In this document: positions 27,201-39,800 of the stretch, in pieces
Layout: every line of letters starts with the position of its first letter
Numbering within the stretch: position 1 is the stretch's first letter
NCBI GenBank assembly: GCA_036924285.1
Contig: JAYKYS010000014.1
Span: forward strand, 5,828,001-5,892,000
Origin: Asterella californica
Taxonomy: Eukaryota > Streptophyta > Marchantiopsida > Marchantiales > Aytoniaceae
Length of the DNA: 64,000 nucleotides
Direction of reading: 5' to 3'
Notes under the pieces: model-generated
Database searches by the model: none
The model's input: the letters and a program-made list of their open reading frames with translations, nothing else
Told to the model about the DNA's origin: nothing
Program-made: the position numbers and the translations under genes

Positions 27201-27522
27201 ATCCGGATGGAACGAGCTCAAGCGTATCAAAAGAAGACTTACAACAAATGATTGAGCAAGAGAGAGATAAAATCTTTTCAAGTCGAAGATTGAGTAATGT
27301 TGTATGATGCTATCAGATTCAAGAGGGCTAGGAAGAAGTTTCTTCTTAGATACTTTGGTCCTTTTGTTGTAGATAAGGTGTGGAGCAACTTCACATATGA
27401 CCTTCAAGAGCTAGGAGGAAGGAGATGAGATCGGATCAACCATGACAAATTGAAGTTGCTTCATCAACGAAAGTTCTCTCTTCACTCCGAAGACGGAGCA
27501 AACATTTAGTCCGGGGGTAAAA
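24275..27522 (+). pseudogene. Protease-RT-RNase H-integrase remnant of the plus-strand Ty3 copy
   Basis: The polyprotein resumes after the nested insertion with MANKQRVRPL and the protease C-part LLLGRPWLRAV. RT blocks follow with multiple stops and frameshifts (24700-25560). RNase H is open over 25571-26281, with YTDASNV, REGLAMIFGLKKF and TDHKTLKYIF. The integrase zinc domain is at about 26390-26535 (HEFHDD, GGHF, CKTCNVC), its core is broken across 26540-26990, and the C-terminal part reaches about 27510. Relative to the sister copy many substitutions look like C-to-T decay, as expected of methylated, silenced DNA. Confidence 0.85.
27509..27522 (+). promoter_or_regulatory. Polypurine tract of the plus-strand Ty3 copy
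   Basis: The sequence AGTCCGGGGGTAAA lies immediately before the LTR start. The same motif precedes the LTR in the minus-strand copy at 36398-36411. This is the usual position and composition for the plus-strand primer of reverse transcription. Confidence 0.75.
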
Positions 27523-28384
27523 TGTAACGAGCTATGTTACACATAAGAAGTTTGTCTATTAGTAAGGTGTTTAGTTATAACTAAGTGTGGAGAATGTTTA
27601 TTTGCTGCCCAAGTACTTTAAGGAGATAGTCATGACTAGCTAAAGTTAATTATGGTTAAACTTAGTTATATTTTTTGATAGAATTCAGATATTTCTTAAA
27701 GAGTGAGCACTACTATCTTGTCATCTTGTCTAAAAGACAAAAAGGAGGTACAAAGTATCACTCTTTTTTGACTTGATATTAGTGATGGGATTACAATTAT
27801 GGACTTTGGAGCAATAAAAACAAGAAGAGATTTCACATGTCTCCTTTTTAGTGGATCTTAGTGTAGAGTGAGGATGAAAATTTGAGATTTCTTGAGAATA
27901 TTCTAAAATCTTTCTAGAACTTGTTGACTTTGAAGGAATAAGCTCATGTGAAAAGATAAAAATCTTATGTGATTAATGTTTTTATCTTAAGTAATATCTT
28001 AGTAAAACTCGGTAAAAATAGTTACGACTGTTATCAGAGGGTACCAAAGTAAAAACCTAGAATATATAAATAGAGGAGTAGAGAAGAGCTCCTCATCTTT
28101 ATTTTCACATCGTCGTAATGACAACTTCAGCAATATAGAGAGAGTGTGAGATTTTAACATGTGAGAACTTGAGAGACGTCGTTAGAATGGAAAATTTTAG
28201 TTTATGAGTTTATGGGTGTGTTAATTAGAATTTTTCTCTTCAAGTTAATAGTGTGCTTCAATCAAAGCCATCAAAGATGATCCTTGAGTGAGAGACAGAT
28301 CTGACATGTTGCAAGTTGATCAATGACTATCGTGGAGGTTGAGAAATTGAAGGTAGTTGATCAATAGACCGTTGAGGGTTTATA
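27523..28384 (+). repeat. 3' LTR of the plus-strand Ty3 copy
   Basis: The LTR starts TGTAACGA directly after the polypurine tract and ends near GGGTTTATA, where the sister LTR ends GGGTTTACA. It is about 862 bp and aligns along its length with 35561-36397 in opposite orientation. The terminal CA has decayed to TA. Near 28060-28085 a short AT-rich ATATATAAATA motif could be the LTR TATA box, with the transcript starting shortly after. Confidence 0.85.
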
Positions 28385-28385
28385 G

Positions 28386-29660
28386 TACACACATGCGTAT
28401 AGTAGGTCTGCATCTCCGCACCCAAGAGGAGAGCACGGAAGTGTAGACAGGAATAGACAAGAGTAGACAATGAACGATAACCTCATGTAGTCGTGTTTAG
28501 TCTAGTGTGTCGAGGAGTAGTGACACGAAGTTGAAGGAGTAGCTACCAGAAGCAAATGTAACTTCTTCTCAGAGATTTGATTGACTATTTTGTTTACAGA
28601 AACTTGGTCTATGTCTTTTGAGGATTGGGTTTCATCGAATTTATACCCAATTGTGCATGAGAAGTTTTCCTGTTGAGTGGTGGTAATTGTTAGAGGTTGT
28701 GTAGTGTCCAAGTTTGTCTCATCTAGTGGAGCACTTCGGTCCACATACGGACTTCCATGGGAGATTGGTCCCTTGAAACAGAGTAGTCGAAGCAAAGACA
28801 GAAGAAGCTAGAAGTTGTATCTGTAGAATGTTGGCTGATTACCAAGCAGGAAGTCGAGGAGTTAGACGAGGAGAGTGTCTGCACAGGTCTGAATCCTTAT
28901 AAAAGACATTCAGATCAAAGGGACAGTGGGTGGTAATTAACTCCAAGATTGCTTAGAGGAAAGACCTAAGGTACACAGAAGCCGACAGATTGTTTCTTAC
29001 CACAGCAGAAGACGTCATCGTCAACAAGAAGACAGTGGGACTATAAGTAGAGATTTGGTCTTCTCTCTCAATTTACTAGAAGCAGGGATGGCTTGTTAGT
29101 CAGGATCCGGACTAGAAGCATGTCGAAAGATTTATTTCTAATTTTCTCTCTTTTCTTTTATTATTTTTCTTCTTCTTTCTCTTCTCTTATCTTTCCATCT
29201 TCATTCTATCTTCTATCCGGTTGCAGAAGCTTTGTATGAGTAACAGTGGATGTGAGTGTCATTGTAGTGCTGTCAGAAGACTGTTTCAGCAAGCAGAAGC
29301 CTAGGAAGGCTACAGGGTGTATGCCTTGTAGCTTGGGAAGGGTAATTTGTTGTGTGAAGTAGTAATTGATATTTATTGAGTAGTGGCAATGTTCTAAGGG
29401 TGCTAGAAGCCGAGTTGAACCACCAGAAGATGAGATTTACTTCTGGAAGCCGACTTGAGAAGACTAGAAGCCTTGGCCAAGGATTAGTAATTGTCTTCTC
29501 TTTCTTCTCAAACGTATTTGAAGTAGTAGTTGTGTGTTAGGATCTAGAGCACTTTTTGAAAGGTCCGGAAGATGCATGTTTGTGTGGATTAGAAGAGACT
29601 TCTGGACAAAATCAGTGTGTTTGTGAGTTCGAACAGATCTTAGAACTTAGAACAGTGTAA
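28386..29660 (+). repeat. Left arm of an inverted LTR-like repeat
   Basis: This arm matches the reverse complement of about 33180-34235. Shared blocks include GGTCTGCATCTCCG at its start, the GAGCACTTC/GAAGTGCTC region at 28720, the pyrimidine tract near 29140, GCCTTGTAGC-type sequence at 29320 and AGAAGCCGAGTTGAAC at 29405. Its left edge abuts the preceding LTR. The repeat is rich in AGAAG/CTTCT words and contains a TTCTGGAAG dyad. It is probably an LTR of a second retroelement family, but I could not define TG..CA ends with confidence. Confidence 0.7.
29130..29220. repeat. Pyrimidine-rich tract in the left arm
   Basis: About 90 bp of almost pure C/T with TTTTCTTT and CTTCTTC runs. The reverse complement is present as a purine tract near 33640-33730 in the right arm, so it belongs to the repeated sequence. 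In an LTR it would fall in the transcribed leader or near the promoter. Confidence 0.7.
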
Positions 29661-30382
29661 CTAGTGTAAATCTTTTTGGGGAATAAAATCTTTTATGTTA
29701 CAATGGTGTAAAGGAGAAATTCTGAGACATTACAATACGTCGGACTGCAAGATTGAAGCCAAACTAGTTCTGATCCCACCGAAAAGATCAAGCAAACATA
29801 CATCTTATTCTGGATGTTATCATACAATCGACATAATATCCAAAGTGATAATGTCGCAGATTCAGTAGTAGAAACACTACTTGTGGTACAAAAGGTTCAC
29901 TCCAAGCTTGATGTACCAACTCGCCAACGTACTGCTACAACTCTGATCTCAAACTCCAAAGCGAGACATCCAAGGTAGACAGAACCACCTCACTCCTACT
30001 AGATGAGTTCTTCGTCTCTTTTGGTATCGGAGTATCTTCTGCATGAGTGTTGTCTTCAAACAACACAATGGATCAAATTTCAACCAAATTGAATGTAGCA
30101 ACTGACGTCATGGTCCTTGGCTGCAATGATCCAATTCTGCCACTAAACCGAACTGGTAAATGACTCACCCGTCCATCATCAGAGTACCATCTTGGTTTAT
30201 AGAAGACTGTCTCCTCCTAGTAGTCGATCATGAAACCCATAGAAGGCAACACGATCCCACCAACCAAGATGTCTTAAGACTCCATACTCGTAACAATGGT
30301 CTTGACTTTCACCTTCGAGCTACCCGTCAGGTGGTCTGATTGAACTCACGGTTAATCTCTCTCGCATCATAAACTAAGTCGA

Positions 30383-32820
30383 TCATGTTGATCCACCTAG
30401 AGATGTCTGGATCTGAAATGGACACCTCTTTATATCGGTCTTGCATAGATCTAATCCAACAACTACTACCTTCTCTAACATCAAGGGTTGTGTCCCAGAA
30501 TCCAACAAGACTCTATGCAGTTTGTACACCTTTCTAGAATGTCCAACCAAACAAAACATCTCACTTCTATTGTCCAACAACACCACACATAATGTCAACT
30601 CAACCCACTTCGTCAATCTAGCAGTTGCTGCTTGTCATGAACCACTGGTAGTCGTCTTGATCCTCGATTCAGTGGACGAGTCTACCATACCACTCTCAAC
30701 CACTTACGTATTCGAAGCATAACATTGTTGCTCTCACCGAACGTGGCAGTCAACCAAAACACTGGAGTCAATCTGACTCTCAATGTCCTCATGTCAATGG
30801 ATGAGAACAACAGAGACTGCATTACTGACGTAGTAGCCCCAATAGTGGATTGGACATCACATCTATGGATGTAACTAGACAAATTACGTCTTCTCCACTC
30901 AACAATGTCTGTGCACTCAACTCAACTACACCATCAAGAAGTCGACTAGGAATCATAGATGATGTCTTCATTGTCTCCGATAAAGTAAAGGACGGAGGAA
31001 GCTTGATCTGTCTATGAGCTTCTCCTCTTTGTTGATCCAACTCCACTGATGTCTCTTGTGACTCAGAGACACGTACTACTCCTTGAATCACTACTGTGGA
31101 TGCATCAGCATGTACCGCATCGCACATAAGGTCAAGGAGATACGACATGGAAGCTTCGACTCCTGAACTTGATCTCTACTGAGTAGAGACTAGCTAGTCT
31201 CTATTCAATCCAAATCGTCATAGCAGCATTAGAGATAATATCAGGAGTATGAACAGTCTGTCCTCTACCAGGTGTTGGACCTCTATCTCCAACTTGACCA
31301 CCTTGGCCTTCTTGAGCTCCTCCTCGTCCTCGATCTGTATTTGTCGTCAAGATTTTTTCTTGTCGCAACTCTGAATGAGGATCAAAACATCAATCGTAGT
31401 GTGATCATATCGATGACAATGATCACACTATCTTTGCATCTTTTGAGATATTTCAAGAGTCTCATGTCCACCACTATGTGAACACTCTTTCTTGTGGTGG
31501 TTACCACCAACATATGATACCAACCTGTTGTTGATCAAAGAACAAAGGTAATGACTTTTGTCCATTATACTCTCAGATGCTCCTTGGGTCTATGGAGGTA
31601 CACTTTGATCTCCTTACCATGCTCTTGTGAGTCTGCTGCCCCTGAGAAGAGATAGATGCATCATGTGCTACATCTCTGTTAAGCCCATCAGTCACCATCC
31701 TCTCCTCCACCATGTTGAGCTCTATCCTCTCAGTCAAACCAAAGACGACTGTCAATGTGGATGACGTCGCTTGTAATAGAGTCGCATCTCAGACTCTCCG
31801 TCGTAACTCTCAGTCTAGTATCTCATATCAGAACTGAATTATCTGCACCTTGGGCATGTCTTGCGTGACATTGATCAACCGTCTCATGCGAGTATAAACC
31901 TCACGTAGAGTCTCTCTAGTCTTCCGCTTGAACTCTTGCAGATTCTTCAACTTGTCGATCCGCTCACCTTGATAGTTCTTCCATAAATATTGAAAAGATT
32001 GAACAACAAGATTAAACCATGGTGGTGTACTTATGACACTATCATCTCCTCCAGTACTACTGTCAACTCCCGCTGTCATACTAGAACTCGATAGTTTAAC
32101 GCCTCTTAAAATTGTGCCAGTACTAATAAAAACGTAGTTGGGAGATCAATGTTGTCTCCACATCGTAGTCCCGTCTAAACTCATGATAGTCGTCCATACG
32201 GTAGGATCTAAACTCATAGTAGACGGTCCCTCCAAGTGCTAAAACAACCCTTTTCATGTCATGAAAAATGTAAACAACTACAGATATCACATGCTGCATG
32301 TCGCATCAACCATCAAACTCTTGGATGAAGTCAACCAACTCAATCATACTCATTGTATCCGAGTATCGTCTAAGAGGGATCTTTTGTCATCCCATAGATC
32401 TATCCATGTCTTATAACAACGAGGTGACGACACAATATGTAATCTCTATCGACTCACCGTCTAGATTGGTATTCTTCGTTGATAAAACTGATGACAATGG
32501 CTGATACCTCACGTCACTATGTGTAAATCCATCGGATACGGTAGAAGAACCCCCCTTGAGACTTCTCGAGAACTTCCTTTAGTGTCAAAGTCACCTGGTT
32601 GTTTGCCAAAGAACGCTCAATGCCCTCGTCTCATAAGATATGTTCATGTCATCTGGCCGCTGTGTGTAATTGCTCTTGCCCAACTTCTTCATTGTTAAGT
32701 ATCTCTAGACTCAATGGGCACATAATCTGTTAAGGATCGAACTTCTTCTATCTGAGATACGCCTGGAGGTTCATCTTTTGAAGCCATGATGATCTGACTG
32801 CTATTCTACTGACCAGACTA
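30383..32820 (-). pseudogene. gag-protease remnant of a second retroelement, minus strand
   Basis: Reading leftward from an ATG at about 32787 (start MASKDEPPG), frames are interrupted by many stops but keep retroelement features. A capsid-like segment at 32079-31828 reads KLKNLQEFKRKTRETLREVY. Its continuation RRRVRDATLLQ is typical of Ty3 gag. A Gly/Arg/Gln-rich stretch lies near 31330-31260, and a retropepsin-like LLDSGTQPLML at about 30520. No RT or integrase follows, so the pol part is lost. It lies between the two inverted LTR-like arms, with the right arm in the orientation expected for its 5' LTR. Confidence 0.65.
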
Positions 32821-33179
32821 ACAAAGCTCTTAGTCCTACATATAAGATTAGAGTGTAGATGCAATCTAATCATCTTCCTCTCTATATGCAATCGATCTGT
32901 TAAGACAAAAATTTACATCAATCTGTCATTGATGAATTGACATCTCTCACGCAGATCAACTATCACATAACGGTGAGAGAACCATAACATGGCCAAGACC
33001 TGACTCAAACAAGTGCACAAGAAATCTGCTAGAAATGATGATTTTGGTTAGAGCTGAGTTACAATATATATAGAATATTCTAAGTGAACTAAGAACAAGT
33101 CCGACATAAACCTAATAATCACACCTATTGTATATTGTTGTATATCTAATAAGAGAAAAGTCAACTACATGATCTTCTC

Positions 33180-34240
33180 TGGCACTTCACTCCAAGTGCA
33201 GCTCGGGTTTTGCTCAGAAACCTCTTCTTCTCACAAAAACACCACACTGCTTTCATATCCTTCAAAAGACGCTTTGGATAATAACATACAATTACTATTT
33301 AAAATTCCATACGAATACTCACTGAGAAGTCCGGGAAGACGATTATGACTTCCAGGTCACGGCTTCTTGTCTTCTCACGTCGACTTCCGGAAGCAATTCT
33401 CGGCTTCTGGAGGTTCAACTCGGCTTCTGACACCTCCAAAAGACTGACTTTCCTCCCCAGATGTCAATTCCTACTCCTTAGCACAAATTGCTCTCACGAT
33501 TTTCAACGGGTTAGATTAATCATAAGGTGTATGTCCCCTTGTAGCCTTCTCAGGATTCTGCTTGCTAAAACGATCTTCCGGCAGCACTACAACGATATTC
33601 ACGTACACTGACATCCAAACGAAGCTTCGGAAACCAAATAGAAGAAAGGATGAAGATGGGAAGATGAGAGAAGAGAGGAAAGAAGAGAAAATCAAAATAA
33701 GAGGAAATAAAAGAGAAGAGAGAAATTATGGTTTTGACAGGCTTCTAGCTGAGGATGACGTTTTCTGCTGCGGAAAGAAGACTTCTAGCTCTTCTGTCTT
33801 TGCTCCGACTACTCTGACTCAAACGACCAATCTCTTAAGTATAGTATGTATAGATCGGAAGTGCTCCACTGGATGAGACAAGCTTGGACTCTGCACAACT
33901 TCTAACGATCACCGCCATTCAACAAGAAGACTTCTCATGCACAATTGGGTATGAATTTGATGAAACTCACTCCCAGAAGACATAGACAAAGCTTCTGTAA
34001 ACAAAATCTGAAATACATTCTCTGAGAAGAAGTTACATTGACTTCTGGAAGCTACTCCATCAGCTTTCTATCACTACTCTTCGACACATCAGCCTAGAAG
34101 CGGGACTGCACGAGGATGTCATTCCTTGTCTATGCTATCTATTCTTGTCTACATTCCTACGATCCCCTGTTGAGAACGGAGATGCAGACCTCCCTATGTG
34201 TAATCAAACTCTGTGTGTAGTCTCGCGTGAAGTGTGTGTA
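33180..34240 (-). repeat. Right arm of an inverted LTR-like repeat
   Basis: Reverse-complement counterpart of 28386-29660 with many shared blocks in order (see that entry). It sits immediately upstream, in minus-strand sense, of the gag-protease remnant, so it is a good candidate for that element's 5' LTR. Words such as TTCCGGAAG (33386) and TTCTGGAAG (34043) are present. Ends are approximate. Confidence 0.7.
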
Positions 34241-34542
34241 ACATGTACAATTCTCTACATCTACATCGATCTTATACAATTGTCTTGAGTCACAAGAGGG
34301 AGATCCCTTTCAATCGTAACCACAACCCAGAGATAAAATGGGGCGCTATCATAAGTCACCTTCTCCTAGAGTTTCTCTCAGTTTAGAAAGTATTTTCTAC
34401 TCCTACCGTAACTAATCTTGCCACATGGACGGCTATACTAAAAATAAAAGAAGGAGTTGCTCAGCTTAAAAAATAGCTAACTCCGATTTCCTACAAAATA
34501 GCAAGATATAAACAACTAACTAACTCTACTACCTATTCCTGA

Positions 34543-35505
34543 TCACCTGATGTGATCTCCATGAGATCCGCACCTGTCTGACACTCTAATTTGACTTTTG
34601 GTACCGTGCTCTGCTGGTACCTCTGGCGTGGCTAAGATGACATCCACCTCAGTGCTAGCCATGTGCACTTCTGCCATGAGCTCAGAAGCCGGAAGATGTC
34701 TTTGAGAAGCCGAATCCACATGTGCTTCTTGGCTCTTCTGTATGTCCTGCTCGATGTTGAAAAGATGGGACGATCTCACAAGGATCAGAGGTAGTCATTA
34801 TCTCTACTCTGAATACATGAGAAGCAGTCTTCTCTTCTTGTCTTCCGGGACTTCTTCGCACTTCTTCTCTGCTTCCAATGCTGTCACGACCAAGTGAACA
34901 ACGAGGTAAAACTTCTCTCTGCCGAGGTCTTCCACATGGACGGGTCCTGGTGCACCAGAAGACGTAGCTGCAGTGGTGGAAACCGAGGGAAGACCGTAGA
35001 GAGTCTTCATGCTCTCGACTTGTCGATCCAAGTAGCGAAACATTCCATTTCATTGCATTCCACCAATATCTCTCTGGAAGCGTCATTCCATGTGCGAGTT
35101 AGGGTCAAAAGCTTCCTTCTCGCAGTGAAGTTAAACTTCTACCGAAGCGCTTCTCTCATCTGCGTCATGATCTCTTTCTCTCGGGCTTCTGCTTGAAGTT
35201 AAACTTCTGCCGAAGCGCTTCCACCCGCTGCTTCTTCTCTTCTGCAGCCTTGGCTTCTGTGAGTCCCAAGTCTTCTTCTCTTCTGCCAGATCAGTTAACT
35301 TGCCTCTGATCCGCAGAACTTCCTGTTCTCGCTGCTGAAGACGCACATGTAACTCCTGATTGCTCTTCCGCAGTTGAGCCAATTCTATCACAGAAGCAGA
35401 AGCTTCCATCTTGTACTTCGTGGTAATCTTCTCCATGGTGCAGAGGTTGGTTTCTAGAGCTTCGATCTTCTGCTTCTGGGTCTGAAGATCAAATCTAGAC
35501 TGCAA
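34543..35505 (-). pseudogene. Decayed coiled-coil protein, possibly gag-related, minus strand
   Basis: A 124-codon frame (35505-35131) encodes a strongly charged, heptad-like segment with motifs KIEALETNLCTMEKITTKYK and ELHVRLQQREQEVLRIRGKL. It predicts a coiled coil followed by an Arg/Ser-rich tail. Downstream frames to 34543 continue with stops and frameshifts and include LDRQVESMKTLYGLP. I do not recognise the family. Similar coiled-coil proteins occur as gag or accessory products of plant LTR elements, and its position between an LTR-like arm and a Ty3 LTR supports a mobile-element origin. The DNA is rich in AGAAGC/GCTTCT words. Confidence 0.45.
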
Positions 35506-35560
35506 CGGCTTCTCCTAGACCCTAGTTCGCTTCTCCACCAACTCCATAGCTGGCTGGATC

Positions 35561-36397
35561 TGTAAACCCTCCGCGGTCCTATCGATCAACTACCTCCCGA
35601 TCTCTCAATCTCCACGATCGTCATCCACGAATCTGCAACATGTCGGGCCTGTCTCTCACTCAGGGGTCACCTCTGATGGCTTTGATGGAAGCACACCATG
35701 AACTTGAAAGGAAAATGCTAAGTTCAATCATTCATACACCCACAAACTTATCAACTAAAATCTTCATAAACTCATCCACTAAAATCCTCTATTCTAACGA
35801 CGTCTCTCAAGTTCTCACATGCTAAACATATCCCACACTCTCTATATTACTCAAGTTGTCATTACGACAATGTGAAAACAAGGATGAGGAGCTCTTCTCT
35901 ACTCCTCTATTTATACATTCTAGGTTTTTACTTTGGTATCCTCCGGTAACTCAGCCGTAACTACTTTTACCGGGTTTTACTAAGATATTACTTAAGGTAA
36001 AAGCATTGATCACATGGGTTTTTTACCTTTTCACCCTCTCTATCCTAGGATCCACTAAAAAGGAAACATGTGGAATCTCTTCTTGTTTTTAATGCCCACA
36101 AAGTCCACAACTTTAATCCAACCACTAATATCAAGTCAAAAAGGAGATAAGGGATACTTTCTACCTCCTTTCTACCTTTTAGACAAGATGACAAGATAGT
36201 AGTGCTCACTCTTTAGCAAATATCTGAATTCTGCCAAAAGTACAGCTAAGTTTAACCATAACTAACTTTTAGCTAGTCATGACTAACTTGATACATCCTT
36301 AAAGTACTTTGGCAGCCAATAAACATTCTCAACACTTAGTTATAACTAAACACCTTACTAATAGACAAAATTTCTATGTGTAACATAGGTCGTTACA
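35561..36397 (-). repeat. 3' LTR of the minus-strand Ty3 copy
   Basis: On the plus strand it runs from TGTAAACCC (35561) to CGTTACA (36397), so it has TG..CA ends and a short TGTAA/TTACA inverted terminal repeat. At 837 bp it aligns with the plus-strand copy's LTR at 27523-28384. A TATTTATA-like box lies near 35912 in minus-strand sense. It directly follows the polypurine tract at 36398-36411. Confidence 0.88.
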
Positions 36398-36411
36398 TTT
36401 TACCCCCGGAC
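36398..36411 (-). promoter_or_regulatory. Polypurine tract of the minus-strand Ty3 copy
   Basis: In minus-strand sense the sequence is AGTCCGGGGGTAAAA, ending one base before the LTR. It is identical in the core to the tract of the other copy. Confidence 0.75.
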
Positions 36412-36863
36412 TAAATTTTCGCTCCGTCCTCGGAGTTAAGAGAGAACTTTCGTCGATGAAACAACTTCAACTTGTCATGATTTACTCGATCAAATCTCCT
36501 TCCTCCCAGCTCCTGAAGGTCATATGTGAAGTTGCTCCACACCTTATCTACAACAAAAGGACCAAAATATCTCGGAAGAAACTTCTTCCTAGCCCTCTTG
36601 AATCTGATAGCATCATACAACATAACCCAATCTCCGACTTGAAAAGGTTTTACCTCCCTCTTGCTCAACCGTTTGTCGTAACTCTTCTTTTGATACGCTT
36701 GAGCTCGTTCCATCCGGATCATTGCTACCGCTCGGGTCTCTTCCAACTCCATGAGTTGCTCCCTTCTTGATCTGACCACGTCTTCTCCTCTCGACCTCTT
36801 CAACTTTCGTTGAATAGTTTGAAGAGTATCCAATTCGAATTGGATCGGCAACTTGGACTCCAC
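36411..36863 (-). CDS. Integrase C-terminal part of the minus-strand Ty3 copy (frameshifted from pol)
   Basis: These 150 codons continue the pol protein after a frameshift near 36877: the upstream long frame runs on into unrelated residues, while this frame matches the integrase C-terminus of the plus-strand copy. It has a Glu/Arg-rich helix (MELEETRAVAMIRMERAQAY) and then a GPY/F-like module (VMLYDAIRF, YFGPFVVDKVW). No chromodomain follows. The stop lies next to the polypurine tract. In the plus-strand copy the matching site has one more base, so a one-base deletion explains the break. Confidence 0.85.
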   Translation of the reverse strand: MESKLPIQFELDTLQTIQRKLKRSRGEDVVRSRREQLMELEETRAVAMIRMERAQAYQKKSYDKRLSKREVKPFQVGDWVMLYDAIRFKRARKKFLPRYFGPFVVDKVWSNFTYDLQELGGRRFDRVNHDKLKLFHRRKFSLNSEDGAKI

Positions 36864-39800
36864 TCCATAAACCGTCGAAATGGAGAGTACTCAGTAGAAG
36901 TCTTTGTTGTCGTTCGGTACTCCCATAAGATGGCATGTAACCTCTTATCCCAAGTATGTTTCGCAGTTTCAACACCAGCATCTTTGGCGAGCATCATACA
37001 AAGTGTAAGATTGGTCTTCTCCGCAAGACCATTAGCATTTCGTTTGTATGAGGTCGTTACTCGTGGCTTGATAGAAAAGTGTTGTAGCATAGCAGTAGTC
37101 ATGCTCCCTACAAACTCTCCTCCTCTATCTGAGACCAACTCTAACGGACATCCAAATCTCGTGATGATCCTCTCCCATAGGAATCTACCGACTTTTGTTT
37201 CATTGGTCTCTCTCAAAGGTCTAGCCTCTACCCACTTGGTACAATAGTCAGTGACGACTACGATGTATCTATTGCCTCGAGGTGTCTTATTAAGAGGACC
37301 TACAAAGTCAATACCCCATTTCTCAAACGGCCCTAATACTGGAATTGATCTTAACGGAGGTGTTCTAGTAGACTTTAGAGCAAATGCTTGACATACGTCA
37401 CAAGTTTTGCAATAGTCTAAACACTCTTTGAAAATCCCTCTCCAGTGACAACCCGCATCCAAAATCTTGAAGGCTGTTATCTTACCAGCAAAGTGACCTC
37501 CGCAAACAGTTCCGTCGTGAAACTCGTGCATTAGCTTGAATGCCTCCTTCTGACCAACTGCTCTCCTTAGTAACCCATCTGCTCCTTGATGAAACAGAAT
37601 TCCCTCCACCATGGTGTAAGGTTTGCATCTCTTGATCAACGCGTTACGTTCTCGGGTATGCATACCTTCTAGAAAAGAGCCATCTACAAGGAAACTCCAG
37701 ATTTCCTTGTACTCGTCCGGTATCTCCTCGATGCTTGTGATGGTCATCAGATGCTCGTCTGGAAATGAATCATCAAACGGTTCTTCTCCCTCGTCATCAT
37801 AAGCCCTTGACAAAAGATCAGCATTCGCATGCTTCTTCCCTGGTCTATCTTCGATCACATAATCGTATTCTGTTAGAAGGATCTTCCAACGAGCAATACG
37901 ACCTTCGGCATTAGGCTTATTAAAGATATACTTTAAAGCCTTGTGATCTGTGACTATGGAAAATTTCCCTCCTAGCAAGTAGTGTCGAAATTTCTTCAAT
38001 CCAAAGATCACCGCTAATCCTTCTCGTTCAGTCACGGAGTAATTCTTCTCCGTTGGAACCATCTGCCTACTAGCATAAGCTATAGGATGATCATGCCCAT
38101 CTCCATCTAGCTGACTTAATGTACATCCGATTGCTACATTGGAGGCATCCGTATACAGAATAAATGCTTTACTCCACTCAGGTTTAGCAAATATAGGAGC
38201 TGTCACTAATGCCTTTTTCAGCTCCTCAAATGCTTCCTTTGCCTTCTGATCATGCACTATCAAGTCAAAATCAACTCCCTTCTTCATGTACATAGTCAAA
38301 GCTATTGCTTTGTTTGAGAAGGAAAAGACAAACCTACGATAATATCCAACCATGCCAAGAAACTGCCTCAACTTTGTCAATTTGATCAGAAATGGAAGAT
38401 CCACAATCTTCTTCACCTTCTCAGGATCTACCGCAATCCCATTCTTGGAAATGATGTGCCCTAACAGCAGACCTTCTTCGCAGCCAAAGATGCACTTCTC
38501 TGGATTTAGAGAAGCGTTGGCTTGCTCCAACCGCTGCAAAACTTTGATCACATGATCAAAGTGGTCCTCTTTTCGTCCGTACACACAAAAATCGTCAATG
38601 AAATCCCGAACAAACTTCCTTATGAATGGTTCAAACACCTTGTTCATGAACCTTTGAAACGTGGCCGGAGCATTACACAATCCGAATGGCATCACCCGAA
38701 ATGCAAATGTTCCCCAAGGAGTAGTGAAAGTAGTCAACTGTTGGTACTCCTGTGCTATCTTGATCTGGTTATACCCACTATAACCATCACCAAAGCTGTA
38801 CCACTCATGACCAGCAACTTCCTCCAAAATCTCATCTATAAATGATAGAGGATAATAATCCTTCTTGGTAACTGCATTCAGCTTCTTATAGTCTATGCAT
38901 ACTCGCAGCTTACCATTCTTCTTCTTGACAATCACAATGGGTGAAACCCATTCTGAGTTCTCCACCTCATAGATGAAACTCGCCTCCCTCAACTTGTCTA
39001 TCTCCTCCTTGACCATCATCGTTGTTGTAGGATTGACCTTTCTCTGCTTCTGTCGAACTGGTCTTGCGTTCTCCTCCAATTCGATTCGATGAGTCTCGAG
39101 AGTCACCTCCTTCAAATCCTTGTAGCTGAAAGCAAACACATGGATATATTTTCGAAATATATCTAGGAATCTACTTTTCTCCTCTTGAGTGACATTGATA
39201 CCAAACTTCAAGGTAGAGAGTCTTCTCACAATCTCTGCCTCACTCAACTCTTCTTTGTCAGGATCTTTCTCCACTGCTGGTCGAAGCAACAAGTCAATAG
39301 CACTAAGCTGATGTAATGATTCATCTCGACCAAATCCTTCGTCCTCAGACGAGGATTCTTGATCGTAAGAATCTCCGGTATCTACTTCTAAGACACTCTG
39401 ATCGTCCTCCGTATCAGATTCCCAGTAGTCACTAGTGGGTCTATCAGAGTCAGAAGTCACAACTCTAACACCCGAGAGAGGAACTATCACTCTATGATTT
39501 CTAGGCCCAATCCGTAAATATCCCTTGTGCCACCTATCAGTGGTGCGCACAGCTCTCAACCAAGGCCTACCTAGGAGCAAATCATAACTAGAGTCCTTTA
39601 ACACTTGAAAGGACATCAACGTTTGAACTCCCATCACAGACACGACCACCTTCTCTAACACACCAAGAGGTCTTACCCGTTGCTTGTTAGCCATCCCCAC
39701 GACAATGCTAGCCGGGCGAGTTGGTTCCATCCCCAACTTCTTCATCAACCTCTCTGATATGGCATTGACAGCCGATCCTCCATCCACCAATACTTCAGAG

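Larger units (their letters stand above)
20961..28384 (+). mobile_element. Decayed Ty3/gypsy LTR retrotransposon, 5'-truncated, plus strand
   Basis: The element reads gag, zinc knuckle, protease, reverse transcriptase, RNase H, integrase, polypurine tract, LTR from left to right. It is the same family as the better-preserved minus-strand copy at 35561-41990, with matching blocks throughout. The start of gag and any 5' LTR are missing. The coding region is interrupted by many stops and frameshifts and by a 1.9-kb insertion at 22364-24274. The RT core style (DGYSGYNQI-like, no chromodomain seen) is closest to the Tat/Athila side of plant Ty3 elements as I recall them. It is dead as an autonomous element. 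Confidence 0.9.

Noticed and set aside
29130..29220. Possible CRISPR-like or other spaced repeat array
   Set aside because: The tract is a simple pyrimidine run with no regular repeat-spacer structure. CRISPR arrays are not expected in a plant nuclear genome.
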